Below are positions 1 through 8,294 of a DNA stretch of 64,000 nucleotides, piece after piece. Origin of the DNA: Acidipropionibacterium thoenii DSM 20276 (lineage in GTDB: Bacteria > Actinomycetota > Actinomycetes > Propionibacteriales > Propionibacteriaceae); the NCBI RefSeq assembly GCF_000423445.1, contig NZ_AUHZ01000010.1, forward strand, positions 58,104 to 122,103, written 5' to 3'. The notes under the pieces were generated by a model. It ran no database searches, was not told the origin of the DNA, and was given only the letters and a program-made list of their open reading frames with translations. A program made the position numbers and the translations under genes. Each line of letters opens with the position of its first letter. Position 1 is the stretch's first letter.

Positions 1-43
1 CCCCTCGTCCGACCCTCAGGCCGACACCCTCAGGCCCAGATCC

Positions 44-1060
44 TCAGGCCCCGTAGGTGGCCTTGGCCTTCTCCAGGGCGGCCACATAACCATTGCGCTC
101 GTACTCGGAGCTGGAGGCATCGGAGGGCACCGCGAGCAGGCCGCGGGCCTGCTCCAAGGTCAACCCCTTGCGTTCCAGCCACTCGGAGACCCCCGAGAGC
201 AACGACGCCGCATAGGAGGCACCATGACGCACCAACGCGGAGGTCGTCATCACGACATCGGCGCCGGCCAGCAGGTACTTCAGGACGTCATCGGCGGTCT
301 CCACACCGGAGGTCGCGGCCAGTGAGGCCTTGACCCGGCCCGACAGGGTCGCGATCCAGGTCAGCGGAACGCGGGCATCGGTGGGAGTGCTCAGCCACAC
401 CCCGGGAACCACCTCGAGCTTCTCGGGGTCGATGTCGGGCTGCAGGAAGCGGTTGAACAGCACCAGGCCGTCCGCCCCGGCAGAATCCAGCCGGGCGATC
501 ATATTGCCCGGCGCCGAGAAGAACGGTGAGAGCTTCACCGAGACCGGGATGTCCACGGCCTCGCGCATCGCACTGACGATCTCGACGTGGCGCTCCTCCA
601 CCTCGGCGCCGGTGGTGGCCAGGTCACCGGGGACCATGTAGATATTGCACTCGATACCGGCGGCGCCGGCGTCCTGCATGCGATGGGCGGTCTCCACCCA
701 GCCGCCGTTGGTCGCCCCGTTCAGTGAGGCGATCACCGGGATGTCGACGGCCTTGACGGAGGCCTCCAGATGGGCGAGGTACTCGGCGGTGATGCCACCC
801 TCGTTGGACTGGACGGTCGGGAAGAAGGACAGCGACTCGGCGAAGGAGTCCATGTACTCCAGCTCGAGCTCGGCCTGGCGGGCCTCCTCGTGACGCACCT
901 GCTCCTCGAACAAGGAGTACATCACGATGGCCCCCACGCCCGAGTCGGCCAGCGCGCGGACGCCGTCGAGGTTCTGCTGGATCGGGCCGGCCGAGGCGAC
1001 CAGCGGTGACCGCAGGTCGAGGCCGAGGTACTTCGTCGACAGATCGACGCTCATTGACAT
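44..1060 (-). CDS. Dihydroorotate dehydrogenase-like protein
   Basis: A 338-residue protein of the class 1 dihydroorotate dehydrogenase / PreA-like FMN TIM-barrel type. The N-terminus (STKYLGLDLRSPLVASAGP) is the typical opening strand, with IPVIASLNG near residue 110 and VSVKLSPFF near residue 173 as barrel strands, and GVETADDVLKYLLAGAD near residue 250 as the phosphate-binding end. It lacks the C-terminal ferredoxin domain of true PreA. It is the last gene of an operon with nifJ (38 bp upstream) and the GltD-like gene. Relatives next to nifJ are usually annotated only as 'dihydroorotate dehydrogenase-like', so a pyrimidine role is not assumed. The start is the first ATG of MSMS, 6 bp after a GAGAGG ribosome site. 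Confidence 0.85.
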   Translation of the reverse strand: MSMSVDLSTKYLGLDLRSPLVASAGPIQQNLDGVRALADSGVGAIVMYSLFEEQVRHEEARQAELELEYMDSFAESLSFFPTVQSNEGGITAEYLAHLEASVKAVDIPVIASLNGATNGGWVETAHRMQDAGAAGIECNIYMVPGDLATTGAEVEERHVEIVSAMREAVDIPVSVKLSPFFSAPGNMIARLDSAGADGLVLFNRFLQPDIDPEKLEVVPGVWLSTPTDARVPLTWIATLSGRVKASLAATSGVETADDVLKYLLAGADVVMTTSALVRHGASYAASLLSGVSEWLERKGLTLEQARGLLAVPSDASSSEYERNGYVAALEKAKATYGA

Positions 1061-1097
1061 GCCTCTCGTAGTTCAGGAAATGGGTACCGGCAGGGAC

Positions 1098-4000
1098 TCA
1101 GGAGCGCGAAGACCCGGCGGCGAACTCGGAGGTCCGGGCATCGAAGGTGAACCGGTCGGCCGACCGGGTCGCCATCTCCTCATACTCGGTCCAGCGGCGT
1201 TCCACGGTCCGCTGATCCAGGTCGAGGAACTTCTCGGCGGCCTCCGGGTTGGACTTGGCCAGCATCTTGTAGCGCAGCTCGAGCTTGGTGTACTCGCGCC
1301 AGCTGATGTCGGGGCGCGGGGAGTCGAGCAGGAAGGGGTTGAGCCCCTCCTCGGCCAGCACCGGATTGAACCGCATCAGCGGCCAGTGCCCGCAGTGCAC
1401 CGCCTTGTACTGCTGGTCCAGGCCGTTCTTGAGGTCGTAGCCGTGGGCGATGCAGTGGCTGTAGGCGATGATGATCGAGGGGCCGGGGTAGGCCTCGGCC
1501 TCCCGGAAGGCCCGCAGGGTCTGCTGGGGATCGGCGCCGAAGGCCACCCGGGCCACGTACACCGAGCCGTAGGCGATGGCCTGCATGGCCAGATCCTTCT
1601 TGGCGGTCGGCTTTCCGGAGGTGGCGAACTTGGCCACCGCCCCCATCGGGGTCGACTTGGAGGCCTGGCCGCCGGTGTTGGAGTACACCTCGGTGTCCAG
1701 CACCAGGACGTTGACATCGCGTCCGGAGGCCAGCACATGGTCGACGCCGCCCGAGCCGATGTCGTAGGCCCAACCGTCGCCGCCGATGATCCACACCGAA
1801 CGGCGCAGCAGGTGATCGGCCACACTGGCCAGATCCCGGACCTGCGGCGTCTGCTCCATATCGGCGAGGATCGCCTGGAGGGTGTGCACCCGCTCCTGCT
1901 GGGACTGCAGGTCGTGCTCGGTGAGCTGGGGGGCGTTGAGCAGGCCGTCGACCAGTTCCGGATTGAGACCCTCCGACAGCTGTCCCAGCCGGACCTTCGC
2001 CAGCTTGGTCTGGACATCGGCGGCGAGCCGCATCCCCAGTCCGAACTCGGCATTGTCCTCGAACAGCGAGTTGGACCAGGCCGGGCCGCGGCCATCGGCG
2101 TTCTTGCCCCAGGGGGTGGTCGGCAGGTTGCCGCCGTAGATCGAGGAGCAGCCGGTGGCGTTGGCCACCTCGGCGCGGTCGCCGAACAGCTGGCTGACCA
2201 GCTTGACGTAGGGCGTCTCACCGCAGCCGGCGCAGGCACCGGAGAACTCGAACAGCGGCTGGAGGAACTGGGTGCCGCGCACCGAGGCGAAGTCCACCCG
2301 GGAGCGGTCGTTGACCGGCAGGGTCTCGAAGAAGGCCTCGTTCCTGCGCTGGGCGGTCTTGTCGAGATGCTCGACCAGGTTGATCGCCTTGCGGTCGGGG
2401 TGGGCGGTGGGCCGCACCGGGCAGGTCTCCACGCACAGCCCGCAACCGGTGCACTGATCGGGCACCACCTGCAGGGTGTAGTTGGACTCCGGCAGGCCGG
2501 CGGCATTGAGGGTGGCGGTCGGGAACCCGGCAGGCGCCCCCTCCAGGGCCGACTGCGGGTAGTACTTCGCCCGGATGACGCCGTGCGGGCAGACGAACGC
2601 GCAGTTGCCGCACTGGATGCACTCGCTGGGATCCCACTCGGCGATGAGGTCCGACAGCGTCCGCTGCTCGAACTTGGTGGTGCCGGCCGGGTAGGTGCCG
2701 TCGTCGGGAACCGCCGAGACCGGCAGGGTGTTGCCCAGTCCCTCGATCATCTTGGAGGTGACGTCGCGCACGAACTGCGGGGCGTCGGCGGTGACCGGCG
2801 GGATCAGCCCGTGGGTCGAGGTGACCTGGTCGGGGACGGTGACCTGCTGGAGGTGCTCCAGGGAGGCGTCGACCGCGGCATGGTTCATCTCCACGATCTT
2901 CTGGGACTTCTTGCCATAGGTCTTCTGGATCGAGTCCTTGATCCGCTTGATCGCCTCGTCACGCGGCAGCACCCCGGAGATCGCGAAGAAGCAGGTCTGC
3001 AGAATGGTGTTGGTGCGGTTGCGCAGCCCCACCTTGCGGGCCACCGGCAGGGCGTCGATGGTCCACAGGTTGATCTTCTTGTCGATGATCTGACGCTGCA
3101 TGGAGTCGGGCAGGTGATCCCACAGCTCGGTGGCGTCATAGGGGGCGTTGATGAGGACGGTGGTGCCCTCGTGGGCCATCGTCAGGACGTCGATCGACTC
3201 CAGGATGTTGAAGTTGTGGACGCCGATGAACTCGGCCTGGCTGACCAGGTAGGGGGACTCGATGGGGTGCGGCCCGAACCTCAGGTGGGAGGTGGTCCGC
3301 GACCCGGACTTGCGCGAGTCGTACTCGAAGTAGCCCTGGGCGTAGGTGCCGGGATCGGATCCGAGGATCTTGATGGTGTTCTTGTTGGCGCCCACGGTGC
3401 CGTCCGAACCCATTCCGAAGAAGACTGCGCGCAGCGTCTCGGGATCCTCGATGTCCAGATCGGAGAAGGGCAGCGACAGGTGGGTGACGTCGTCGTCGAT
3501 TCCGATGGTGAAGTGCGGACGCGGCTGGTCCAGCTCCAGCTCGGCGACGATGCCGGCCACCATCCCGGCGGTGAACTCCTTGGAGGAGATGCCGTAACGG
3601 CCACCGGAGATGATCGGCATCCGACTGCGGGTGCCACGGGAGACCGCCTGGGAGAGTGCGCTCATCACATCGAGGAAGAGCGGCTCGCCCTCCGAACCGG
3701 GCTCCTTGGTGCGGTCCAGGACAGCCACCGTGCGGGCAGTCTCGGGAATCGCCGCCACGATCTCGGCGGCCGGGAAGGGACGGTACAGCCGGACGATGAC
3801 GACGCCGAGCTTGTGACCCTGCTTGTTGAGGTGGTCGATGGTGTGCTGGACGGTCTTGGCGCCCGAACCCATGCAGACGATCACCGACTCGGCCTGCGGA
3901 TCGCCGTAGTAGTCGACCAGGTGGTACTGGCGTCCGGTCAGTTCGGCGAACTGGTCGAACAGCGACTGGACGACGCCGGGCACCTTCTCGTAGTACTGGT

Positions 4001-4697
4001 TGGCGGCCTCGCGGGCCTGGAAGTGGATGTCGGGGTTCTGCGCGGTGCCGCGGATGAACGGGTGGGCCGGCGACAGGGCGCGCTCGCGGTGGGCGTGCAC
4101 CAGGTCGTCGGTGATGAACTGGCGGATGTCGTCATCGGAGACGGTCTCCAGCACGTTGAGTTCATGGGAGGTGCGGAAGCCCTCGAAGAAGTGCATGAAG
4201 GGGACCCGTGACTGCAGGGTCGCCGCGTGGGAGACCAGAGCCAGGTCGTGGCACTCCTGGACGGTGGCCGAGCACAGCATCGCGAACCCGGTCTGGCGAC
4301 AGGCCATCACGTCCTGGTGATCACCGAAGATCGACAGACCCTGGGCGGCCAGCGACCGGGCCGCCACGTGGAAGACCGTGCTGGTGAGCTCACCGGCGAT
4401 CTTGTACATATTCGGAATCATCAGCAGCAGGCCCTGGGAGGCCGTGAAGGTGGTCGTCAGCGCGCCACCCTGGAGGGCGCCGTGGAGGGCCCCGGCGGCA
4501 CCTCCCTCGGACTGCATCTCGATGACGGTGGGGATGTCTCCCCAGATGTTGTGGCGCTTGGCGGTGGCCCACTCGTCGGCCGTCTCGGCCATCGGGGAGG
4601 ACGGCGTGATCGGGTAGATCGAGCAGAGCTCGCTGCAGCGGTAGGCGACGGAGGCGGCGGCCGTGTTGCCGTCAGCGATGATCCTGGTGCGTTCCAT
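1098..4697 (-). CDS. nifJ: Pyruvate:ferredoxin (flavodoxin) oxidoreductase
   Basis: At 1199 residues this is full length for the one-chain homodimeric enzyme, which oxidises pyruvate with CoA to acetyl-CoA and CO2 and reduces ferredoxin or flavodoxin. Visible in order: the pyrimidine-binding domain (YPITPSSPMAE near 29), a central gamma domain, two 4Fe-4S motifs (CIQCGNCAFVCP near 693 and CTGCGLCVETCPV near 750), and the thiamine-diphosphate domain with CAGCGETPY near 826 and GGDGWAYDIG near 977. The cysteine of CAGCGE and the later GYDLKNGLDQQ stretch carry the proximal cluster ligands. It lies 17 bp downstream of the GltD-like gene and is preceded by a GGAGAAGAGA ribosome site, so the two are cotranscribed. 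The enzyme links lactate-derived pyruvate to acetyl-CoA under low oxygen. Confidence 0.95.
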   Translation of the reverse strand: MERTRIIADGNTAAASVAYRCSELCSIYPITPSSPMAETADEWATAKRHNIWGDIPTVIEMQSEGGAAGALHGALQGGALTTTFTASQGLLLMIPNMYKIAGELTSTVFHVAARSLAAQGLSIFGDHQDVMACRQTGFAMLCSATVQECHDLALVSHAATLQSRVPFMHFFEGFRTSHELNVLETVSDDDIRQFITDDLVHAHRERALSPAHPFIRGTAQNPDIHFQAREAANQYYEKVPGVVQSLFDQFAELTGRQYHLVDYYGDPQAESVIVCMGSGAKTVQHTIDHLNKQGHKLGVVIVRLYRPFPAAEIVAAIPETARTVAVLDRTKEPGSEGEPLFLDVMSALSQAVSRGTRSRMPIISGGRYGISSKEFTAGMVAGIVAELELDQPRPHFTIGIDDDVTHLSLPFSDLDIEDPETLRAVFFGMGSDGTVGANKNTIKILGSDPGTYAQGYFEYDSRKSGSRTTSHLRFGPHPIESPYLVSQAEFIGVHNFNILESIDVLTMAHEGTTVLINAPYDATELWDHLPDSMQRQIIDKKINLWTIDALPVARKVGLRNRTNTILQTCFFAISGVLPRDEAIKRIKDSIQKTYGKKSQKIVEMNHAAVDASLEHLQQVTVPDQVTSTHGLIPPVTADAPQFVRDVTSKMIEGLGNTLPVSAVPDDGTYPAGTTKFEQRTLSDLIAEWDPSECIQCGNCAFVCPHGVIRAKYYPQSALEGAPAGFPTATLNAAGLPESNYTLQVVPDQCTGCGLCVETCPVRPTAHPDRKAINLVEHLDKTAQRRNEAFFETLPVNDRSRVDFASVRGTQFLQPLFEFSGACAGCGETPYVKLVSQLFGDRAEVANATGCSSIYGGNLPTTPWGKNADGRGPAWSNSLFEDNAEFGLGMRLAADVQTKLAKVRLGQLSEGLNPELVDGLLNAPQLTEHDLQSQQERVHTLQAILADMEQTPQVRDLASVADHLLRRSVWIIGGDGWAYDIGSGGVDHVLASGRDVNVLVLDTEVYSNTGGQASKSTPMGAVAKFATSGKPTAKKDLAMQAIAYGSVYVARVAFGADPQQTLRAFREAEAYPGPSIIIAYSHCIAHGYDLKNGLDQQYKAVHCGHWPLMRFNPVLAEEGLNPFLLDSPRPDISWREYTKLELRYKMLAKSNPEAAEKFLDLDQRTVERRWTEYEEMATRSADRFTFDARTSEFAAGSSRS

Positions 4698-4714
4698 GAC
4701 TTTCTCTTCTCCGC

Positions 4715-6544
4715 TCAGTTCTCAGGGGTGACGGTCGGCGCGGATCCGGCGGTTGCGGCGTCCAACTTGGCAGGGACGACGCCGGTGCGGGCCTCCGGTC
4801 CGAAGACCGCCGGGCTCGGTTCGGGGCGGACCGCCCAGCCGGGAGTCGGGTTGCCGGCTCCGGGGATGGACTCGATCGGGGTGGCCTCGGGGACCATCTC
4901 GATGGCGTGCACCGGGCACTGGTCGAAGCAGGTGGCGCAGCCGGTGCACTTGTCGTAGTCGAACTCATAACGGTGCCCGGGGCCGAGCTTGATGATGGCG
5001 TCCTCGGGGCAGGCCCCGTAGCAGCCGTCGCACTCGAAGCAGTTGCCGCAGGACAGGCAACGGCCGGCCTCGAAATGGGCCTGACGCTCGTCCAGGCCGC
5101 CGACCACCTCGTCGAAGTTGACGCGCTGGGTCGGGTCGAGCTCGGGCTGGTGGCGGCGCAGGTGGTCGCCGAAGTACCAGACGTGCAGGTCATTGAACTC
5201 GGCGATGCCCTCCCGGGGGGTGGCCTGGGGCTCGTCGCGGCGCAGCCACCGGTCGATCTGGCGGGCGGCCCGCTTGCCGTGGCCGGTGCCCACCGTGACG
5301 GTGCGCTCGGAGGGCACCGTGTCGCCACCGGCGAAGACGCCGGGGACATCGGTCATCAGGGTGGCGGGGTTGACGTCGACGACGTCGTTCTTGAACCGCA
5401 TTCCGGGCAGCTTGTGCAGGAAGCCGGTGTCGGCCTCCTGTCCGACGGCCAGGATGACGGTGTCGGCCTCCAGCTTCTCGAACCGGCCGGTGCCGTGCGG
5501 CTTGCCGTTCTCGTCGAGCTCCATCACCTCGACGGTGAGGTCGTCGGAGACGTCGGTGATGGTGCGCAGCCAGTTCATCTGGACGCCCTCGCGCTCGGCC
5601 TCCTCGCGCTCCTCGGCGTGCGCCGGCATCTGGTCGGCGGTGCGCCGGTAGACCACGATGGACTCCTCGGCGCCCAGTCGCTTGGCGACCCGGGCAGCGT
5701 CCATCGCGGTGTTGCCGCCGCCGTAGACGGCCACCCGGCGTCCGATCATCGGCTTCTCGCCGGAGCCGACCTGGTGCAGGAAACTCACCGCGTCCAGCAT
5801 CCGGGAGGCGTCGGTGGTGGGGATGTCGACCCGCTTGGACAGGTGCGCGCCGATCGCCACGAAGACGGCGTCGAAGCGGCCCTGGGCCTTCTCCTCGGCC
5901 AGGTCGGTGACGTTGTGGTTCAGGACGATCCTGACCCCCAGGTCGGTGAGACGGCCGATCTCGGCGTCCAGCACCTCGCGGGGCAGGCGGTACTCGGGGA
6001 TGCCGTAGCGCATCATGCCGCCGGCGGCGTCGCCCCCGTCGTGGATCTCGACCTCGTGACCCATCATCGCCAGGTGGTAGGCGGCCGACAGTCCGGCCGG
6101 GCCGGCGCCGATCACCAGCACCCGGTGCCCGGAGCGGACGGTGGGCTGATGGAAGGACCAGCCCTTCTCGATGGCCAGGTCGCCGAGGTAGCGCTCCACC
6201 GAGTGGATCGAGACCGACCCGTCCAGGTCGGCGCGGTTACAGGCCACCTCGCAGGGGTGGTAGCAGACCCGCCCGTGGATGGCGGGGAAGGGGTTGTCGG
6301 CGGTCAGCTGACGCCAGGCCTTCTCCTCCTCGTGGGCCTTGATGAGACGCAGCCACTCCTGGATGTTCTCGCCGGCCGGGCAGCCGGCGTTGCAGGGGGG
6401 CAGCATGTCCAGATAGACGGGACGACGTGTCCGGACCGGGGCTACCCGGCCGGTGGTGGTGGCCAGGTCGGGCCTGGTGGTGAGGTCCTGGTGATCCACA
6501 GGGGGGATCTCACCCTGAGGGCTGTACGGGGTGACCGTGCTCAT
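4715..6544 (-). CDS. GltD-like FAD/NAD(P) oxidoreductase with extra 4Fe-4S domains
   Basis: A 609-residue protein related to the glutamate synthase small chain and PreT. In order: N-terminal cysteine motif CNAGCPAGENIQEW (near 51), second ligand set CYHPCEVACNR (near 93), FAD-binding GAGPAGLSA (near 146), NAD(P)-binding VYGGGNTAMDA (near 293), and a C-terminal ferredoxin-like part with CLSCGNCFECDGCYGACP and CTGCATCFDQCPV (near 518-550). No GltB large subunit is adjacent, so it is unlikely to make glutamate. Sitting first in the nifJ operon, it probably moves electrons between NAD(P)H and the ferredoxin reduced by NifJ (inference). A longer reading frame reaches 6661, but the ATG at 6544 has an AAGGGAG ribosome site, so that start was chosen. 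Confidence 0.88.
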   Translation of the reverse strand: MSTVTPYSPQGEIPPVDHQDLTTRPDLATTTGRVAPVRTRRPVYLDMLPPCNAGCPAGENIQEWLRLIKAHEEEKAWRQLTADNPFPAIHGRVCYHPCEVACNRADLDGSVSIHSVERYLGDLAIEKGWSFHQPTVRSGHRVLVIGAGPAGLSAAYHLAMMGHEVEIHDGGDAAGGMMRYGIPEYRLPREVLDAEIGRLTDLGVRIVLNHNVTDLAEEKAQGRFDAVFVAIGAHLSKRVDIPTTDASRMLDAVSFLHQVGSGEKPMIGRRVAVYGGGNTAMDAARVAKRLGAEESIVVYRRTADQMPAHAEEREEAEREGVQMNWLRTITDVSDDLTVEVMELDENGKPHGTGRFEKLEADTVILAVGQEADTGFLHKLPGMRFKNDVVDVNPATLMTDVPGVFAGGDTVPSERTVTVGTGHGKRAARQIDRWLRRDEPQATPREGIAEFNDLHVWYFGDHLRRHQPELDPTQRVNFDEVVGGLDERQAHFEAGRCLSCGNCFECDGCYGACPEDAIIKLGPGHRYEFDYDKCTGCATCFDQCPVHAIEMVPEATPIESIPGAGNPTPGWAVRPEPSPAVFGPEARTGVVPAKLDAATAGSAPTVTPEN

Positions 6545-7140
6545 TCCTGACTTCTCCCTTTTGGTGCCGAGTCGCTCGGTGAGGAACCGTTGATGCCTGG
6601 CGGTGTGGTGCGGTCTGCGGGCCCCGGAGGTGGGCACGTCACATCTCATCGTCAACTTCATCGGCGATGCTAAACCCCGTTGCGCGTTTGTTCAGCACCG
6701 GGGGTGCCTATTGCGATTATGTTCACGATGTGTTGCGAAATTGGTGTGAGGAATGACACAGGACAGCGCTTTCCCGGGGCCGGGCAGTGGAGTGTAATTG
6801 AAAACGGGCGGCATTCGTTATTGGTGAGGAATGCGCTTTCCGAAGGGTCGATGTTGCTCGGGTCGGCTCCACCGGGGGTCGCGGACGGTGCGGATCGGTG
6901 CCTGGGCCAGCCCGGTGGTCGCTCCCTGGACCTTGGACTGCCACGTTCGTCCTCACATCTGGCGTTCGTCCTGGAATTCCAGGACGAACGCCAGATGTGA
7001 GGACGAACGTGGGGAGGGGGTGGTGGCGTCCAGGGCGGACAGGTGTCCAGGCCAGGCCGACTGCCGAGGGGATGGTGGTGTCCGGGTCCTGAGCGGCGTC
7101 AGGGGCACGCGATACGTCCTGGCCAGCACCCAGGCCCGGC
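6545..7140. other. Noncoding region upstream of the nifJ operon
   Basis: About 600 bp without a convincing gene. The first 300 bp are less GC-rich than the surroundings and must hold the promoter of the minus-strand GltD-nifJ operon; a CATAAT hexamer on the minus strand near 6716 is one possible -10 element, without a good -35. The second half holds the 72-bp perfect palindrome at 6941-7012 and the 3' flank of the FadR-type gene. Short reading frames here have no recognisable domain. Confidence 0.6.
6941..7012. repeat. 72-bp perfect palindrome, copy A
   Basis: The arms 6941-6976 and 6977-7012 are exact reverse complements with no loop, centred on GAATTC inside CTGGAATTCCAG. The outer ends are CCACG/CGTGG, and each arm contains GTTCGTCCT twice. 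It lies 128 bp beyond the stop of the FadR-type gene. A second copy at 34983-35054 differs at three positions per arm, each compensated in the other arm. Confidence 0.95.
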
Positions 7141-8037
7141 TCAGTTGAACAGCAGTCGGTAGGCCCTGCGGATGTGGTTCTCGGAGAGCCGGGCGGCCTT
7201 GTGGGGGTCGCCCTCGATGATGGCGCCCAGTATCGCGTCGTGGTGGGCGACCAGTTCCGAGCGGAACTGCTGCCAGTCGGTCAGGGCGTGCTCGGCTCTG
7301 CTGATCGGGTCGTGGACGGCCCGTCGGATGGCCACTGTGAGATCGCTCATCAGGCGGTTGGCCCCAGCCTCGGCGAGGGCGACATGGAACTGGGTGTCCA
7401 GTTCGTTGAAGGGATCTGGCTCGAGCTCGGCACGCATCCGGTCCTGCAGCGCCTTGGCCCGGGCCAGCGGTTCGGGCTCACGGCGCACCGCAGCTGCCGA
7501 GCAGGCGGCGCACTCCAGGGCCACCCGGGAGTCGGTGAGATCGGCGAAGGAGACCAGGTCCAGGGCGAGCTGGAGCCTCAGGATCCGGCCCATCGCATTG
7601 GTCGGGATGGCCTGCACCCGGGTGCCGGCGCCCCGTCCGGTCCCAGAGACCAGGATCCCTTGGGCCTGCAGCACCCGGATCGCCTCGCGGACGGCACCCC
7701 GGCTGACCCCCAGCTGGGCGGCCAGCTCGCGCTCGGCCGGCAGCCGGGTGCCGTTGGTGTAGCGGCCGGCCAGGATCTCGGCGTCCAGATGGCCCAGCGC
7801 CACCTCGAAACCGCCCTGGGACTCCAAGCCCGAGGCAGGTTGCTGGGTGGCACGGCTGGTCTGCGAGGTGGGGCTGATTGCGGCCTCGGCGACCTCGCCG
7901 AGGGGTACGTCGGCAGGGCTGGTCTCGCTGCTGCCATCGGGCCCGAGACGGGGATCGACGCCGTCAGGAGCGGGGTCGGCAGGGTCTGAGCCGGGCAGAC
8001 CGGTGGTGCCTGGGATGTGGTCATGAGGTGGGGTCAT
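7141..8037 (-). CDS. FadR/GntR-family regulator, probably of lactate use
   Basis: A winged-helix DNA-binding domain (LPAERELAAQLGVSRGAVREA) is followed by an all-helical FCD effector domain of the FadR/LldR subfamily. Divergent orientation from lactate permease and lutABC, with a FadR-type operator in the shared promoter region, indicates an LldR/LutR-like repressor that releases on lactate. From the ATG at 8037 the protein has 298 residues; the first 70 or so are Pro/Ser/Thr-rich and of no known fold. An upstream frame reaches 8175, but that extension looks noncoding and would overlap the promoter. A start nearer the helix-turn-helix remains possible. Confidence 0.85.
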   Translation of the reverse strand: MTPPHDHIPGTTGLPGSDPADPAPDGVDPRLGPDGSSETSPADVPLGEVAEAAISPTSQTSRATQQPASGLESQGGFEVALGHLDAEILAGRYTNGTRLPAERELAAQLGVSRGAVREAIRVLQAQGILVSGTGRGAGTRVQAIPTNAMGRILRLQLALDLVSFADLTDSRVALECAACSAAAVRREPEPLARAKALQDRMRAELEPDPFNELDTQFHVALAEAGANRLMSDLTVAIRRAVHDPISRAEHALTDWQQFRSELVAHHDAILGAIIEGDPHKAARLSENHIRRAYRLLFN

Positions 8038-8168
8038 GGTGCGCCTGTCATCACGCTTCGAGTGGGTGGGTAGGGGTGTCGCAACAGAACGTCGGGACGG
8101 CGGCTCTCCAGCAGACTGCCCGGCCCGGGAACCATCCAACAACTCCCCGGTCAGTCGGCTCAAGATCC

Positions 8169-8198
8169 TTGACACTCTCTCTGGCTACGACCTACTGT
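8169..8198 (+). promoter_or_regulatory. Candidate promoter of the lctP-lutABC operon
   Basis: A perfect -35 TTGACA (8169-8174) lies 18 bp before a -10-like TACTGT (8193-8198). Transcription would start near 8205, leaving a leader of about 90 bases before the permease start at 8295. The operator at 8205-8217 then sits right on the start site. Confidence 0.55.
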
Positions 8199-8204
8199 AG
8201 TTCT

Positions 8205-8217
8205 TTGGTAGGACCAA
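8205..8217. promoter_or_regulatory. FadR/LldR-type operator
   Basis: TTGGTAGGACCAA is a perfect 5-bp inverted repeat around a 3-bp spacer. It matches the FadR-subfamily consensus TNGTNNNACNA exactly. It overlaps the predicted start site of lctP, a position suited to repression. Confidence 0.75.
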
Positions 8218-8294
8218 TGGCTGATTTTTGGCATAACGGTCCAGATCCATGACCTAAATAACTCAGCCAACTACGGCGGAACAACGGAGTTTCG

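Noticed and set aside
927..4211. A 1094-residue open frame on the plus strand
   Set aside because: It runs antisense to nifJ, consists of Gly/Val/His/Asp-rich shadow sequence with no domain, and is a product of high GC content.
7021..7140. Short plus-strand frames after palindrome A
   Set aside because: They read through the palindrome (FVLEFQDER-type translation) and lack ribosome sites and homology.
8218..8294. A riboswitch in the lctP leader
   Set aside because: The leader is about 90 bases and shows no known aptamer pattern; the operator explains regulation.
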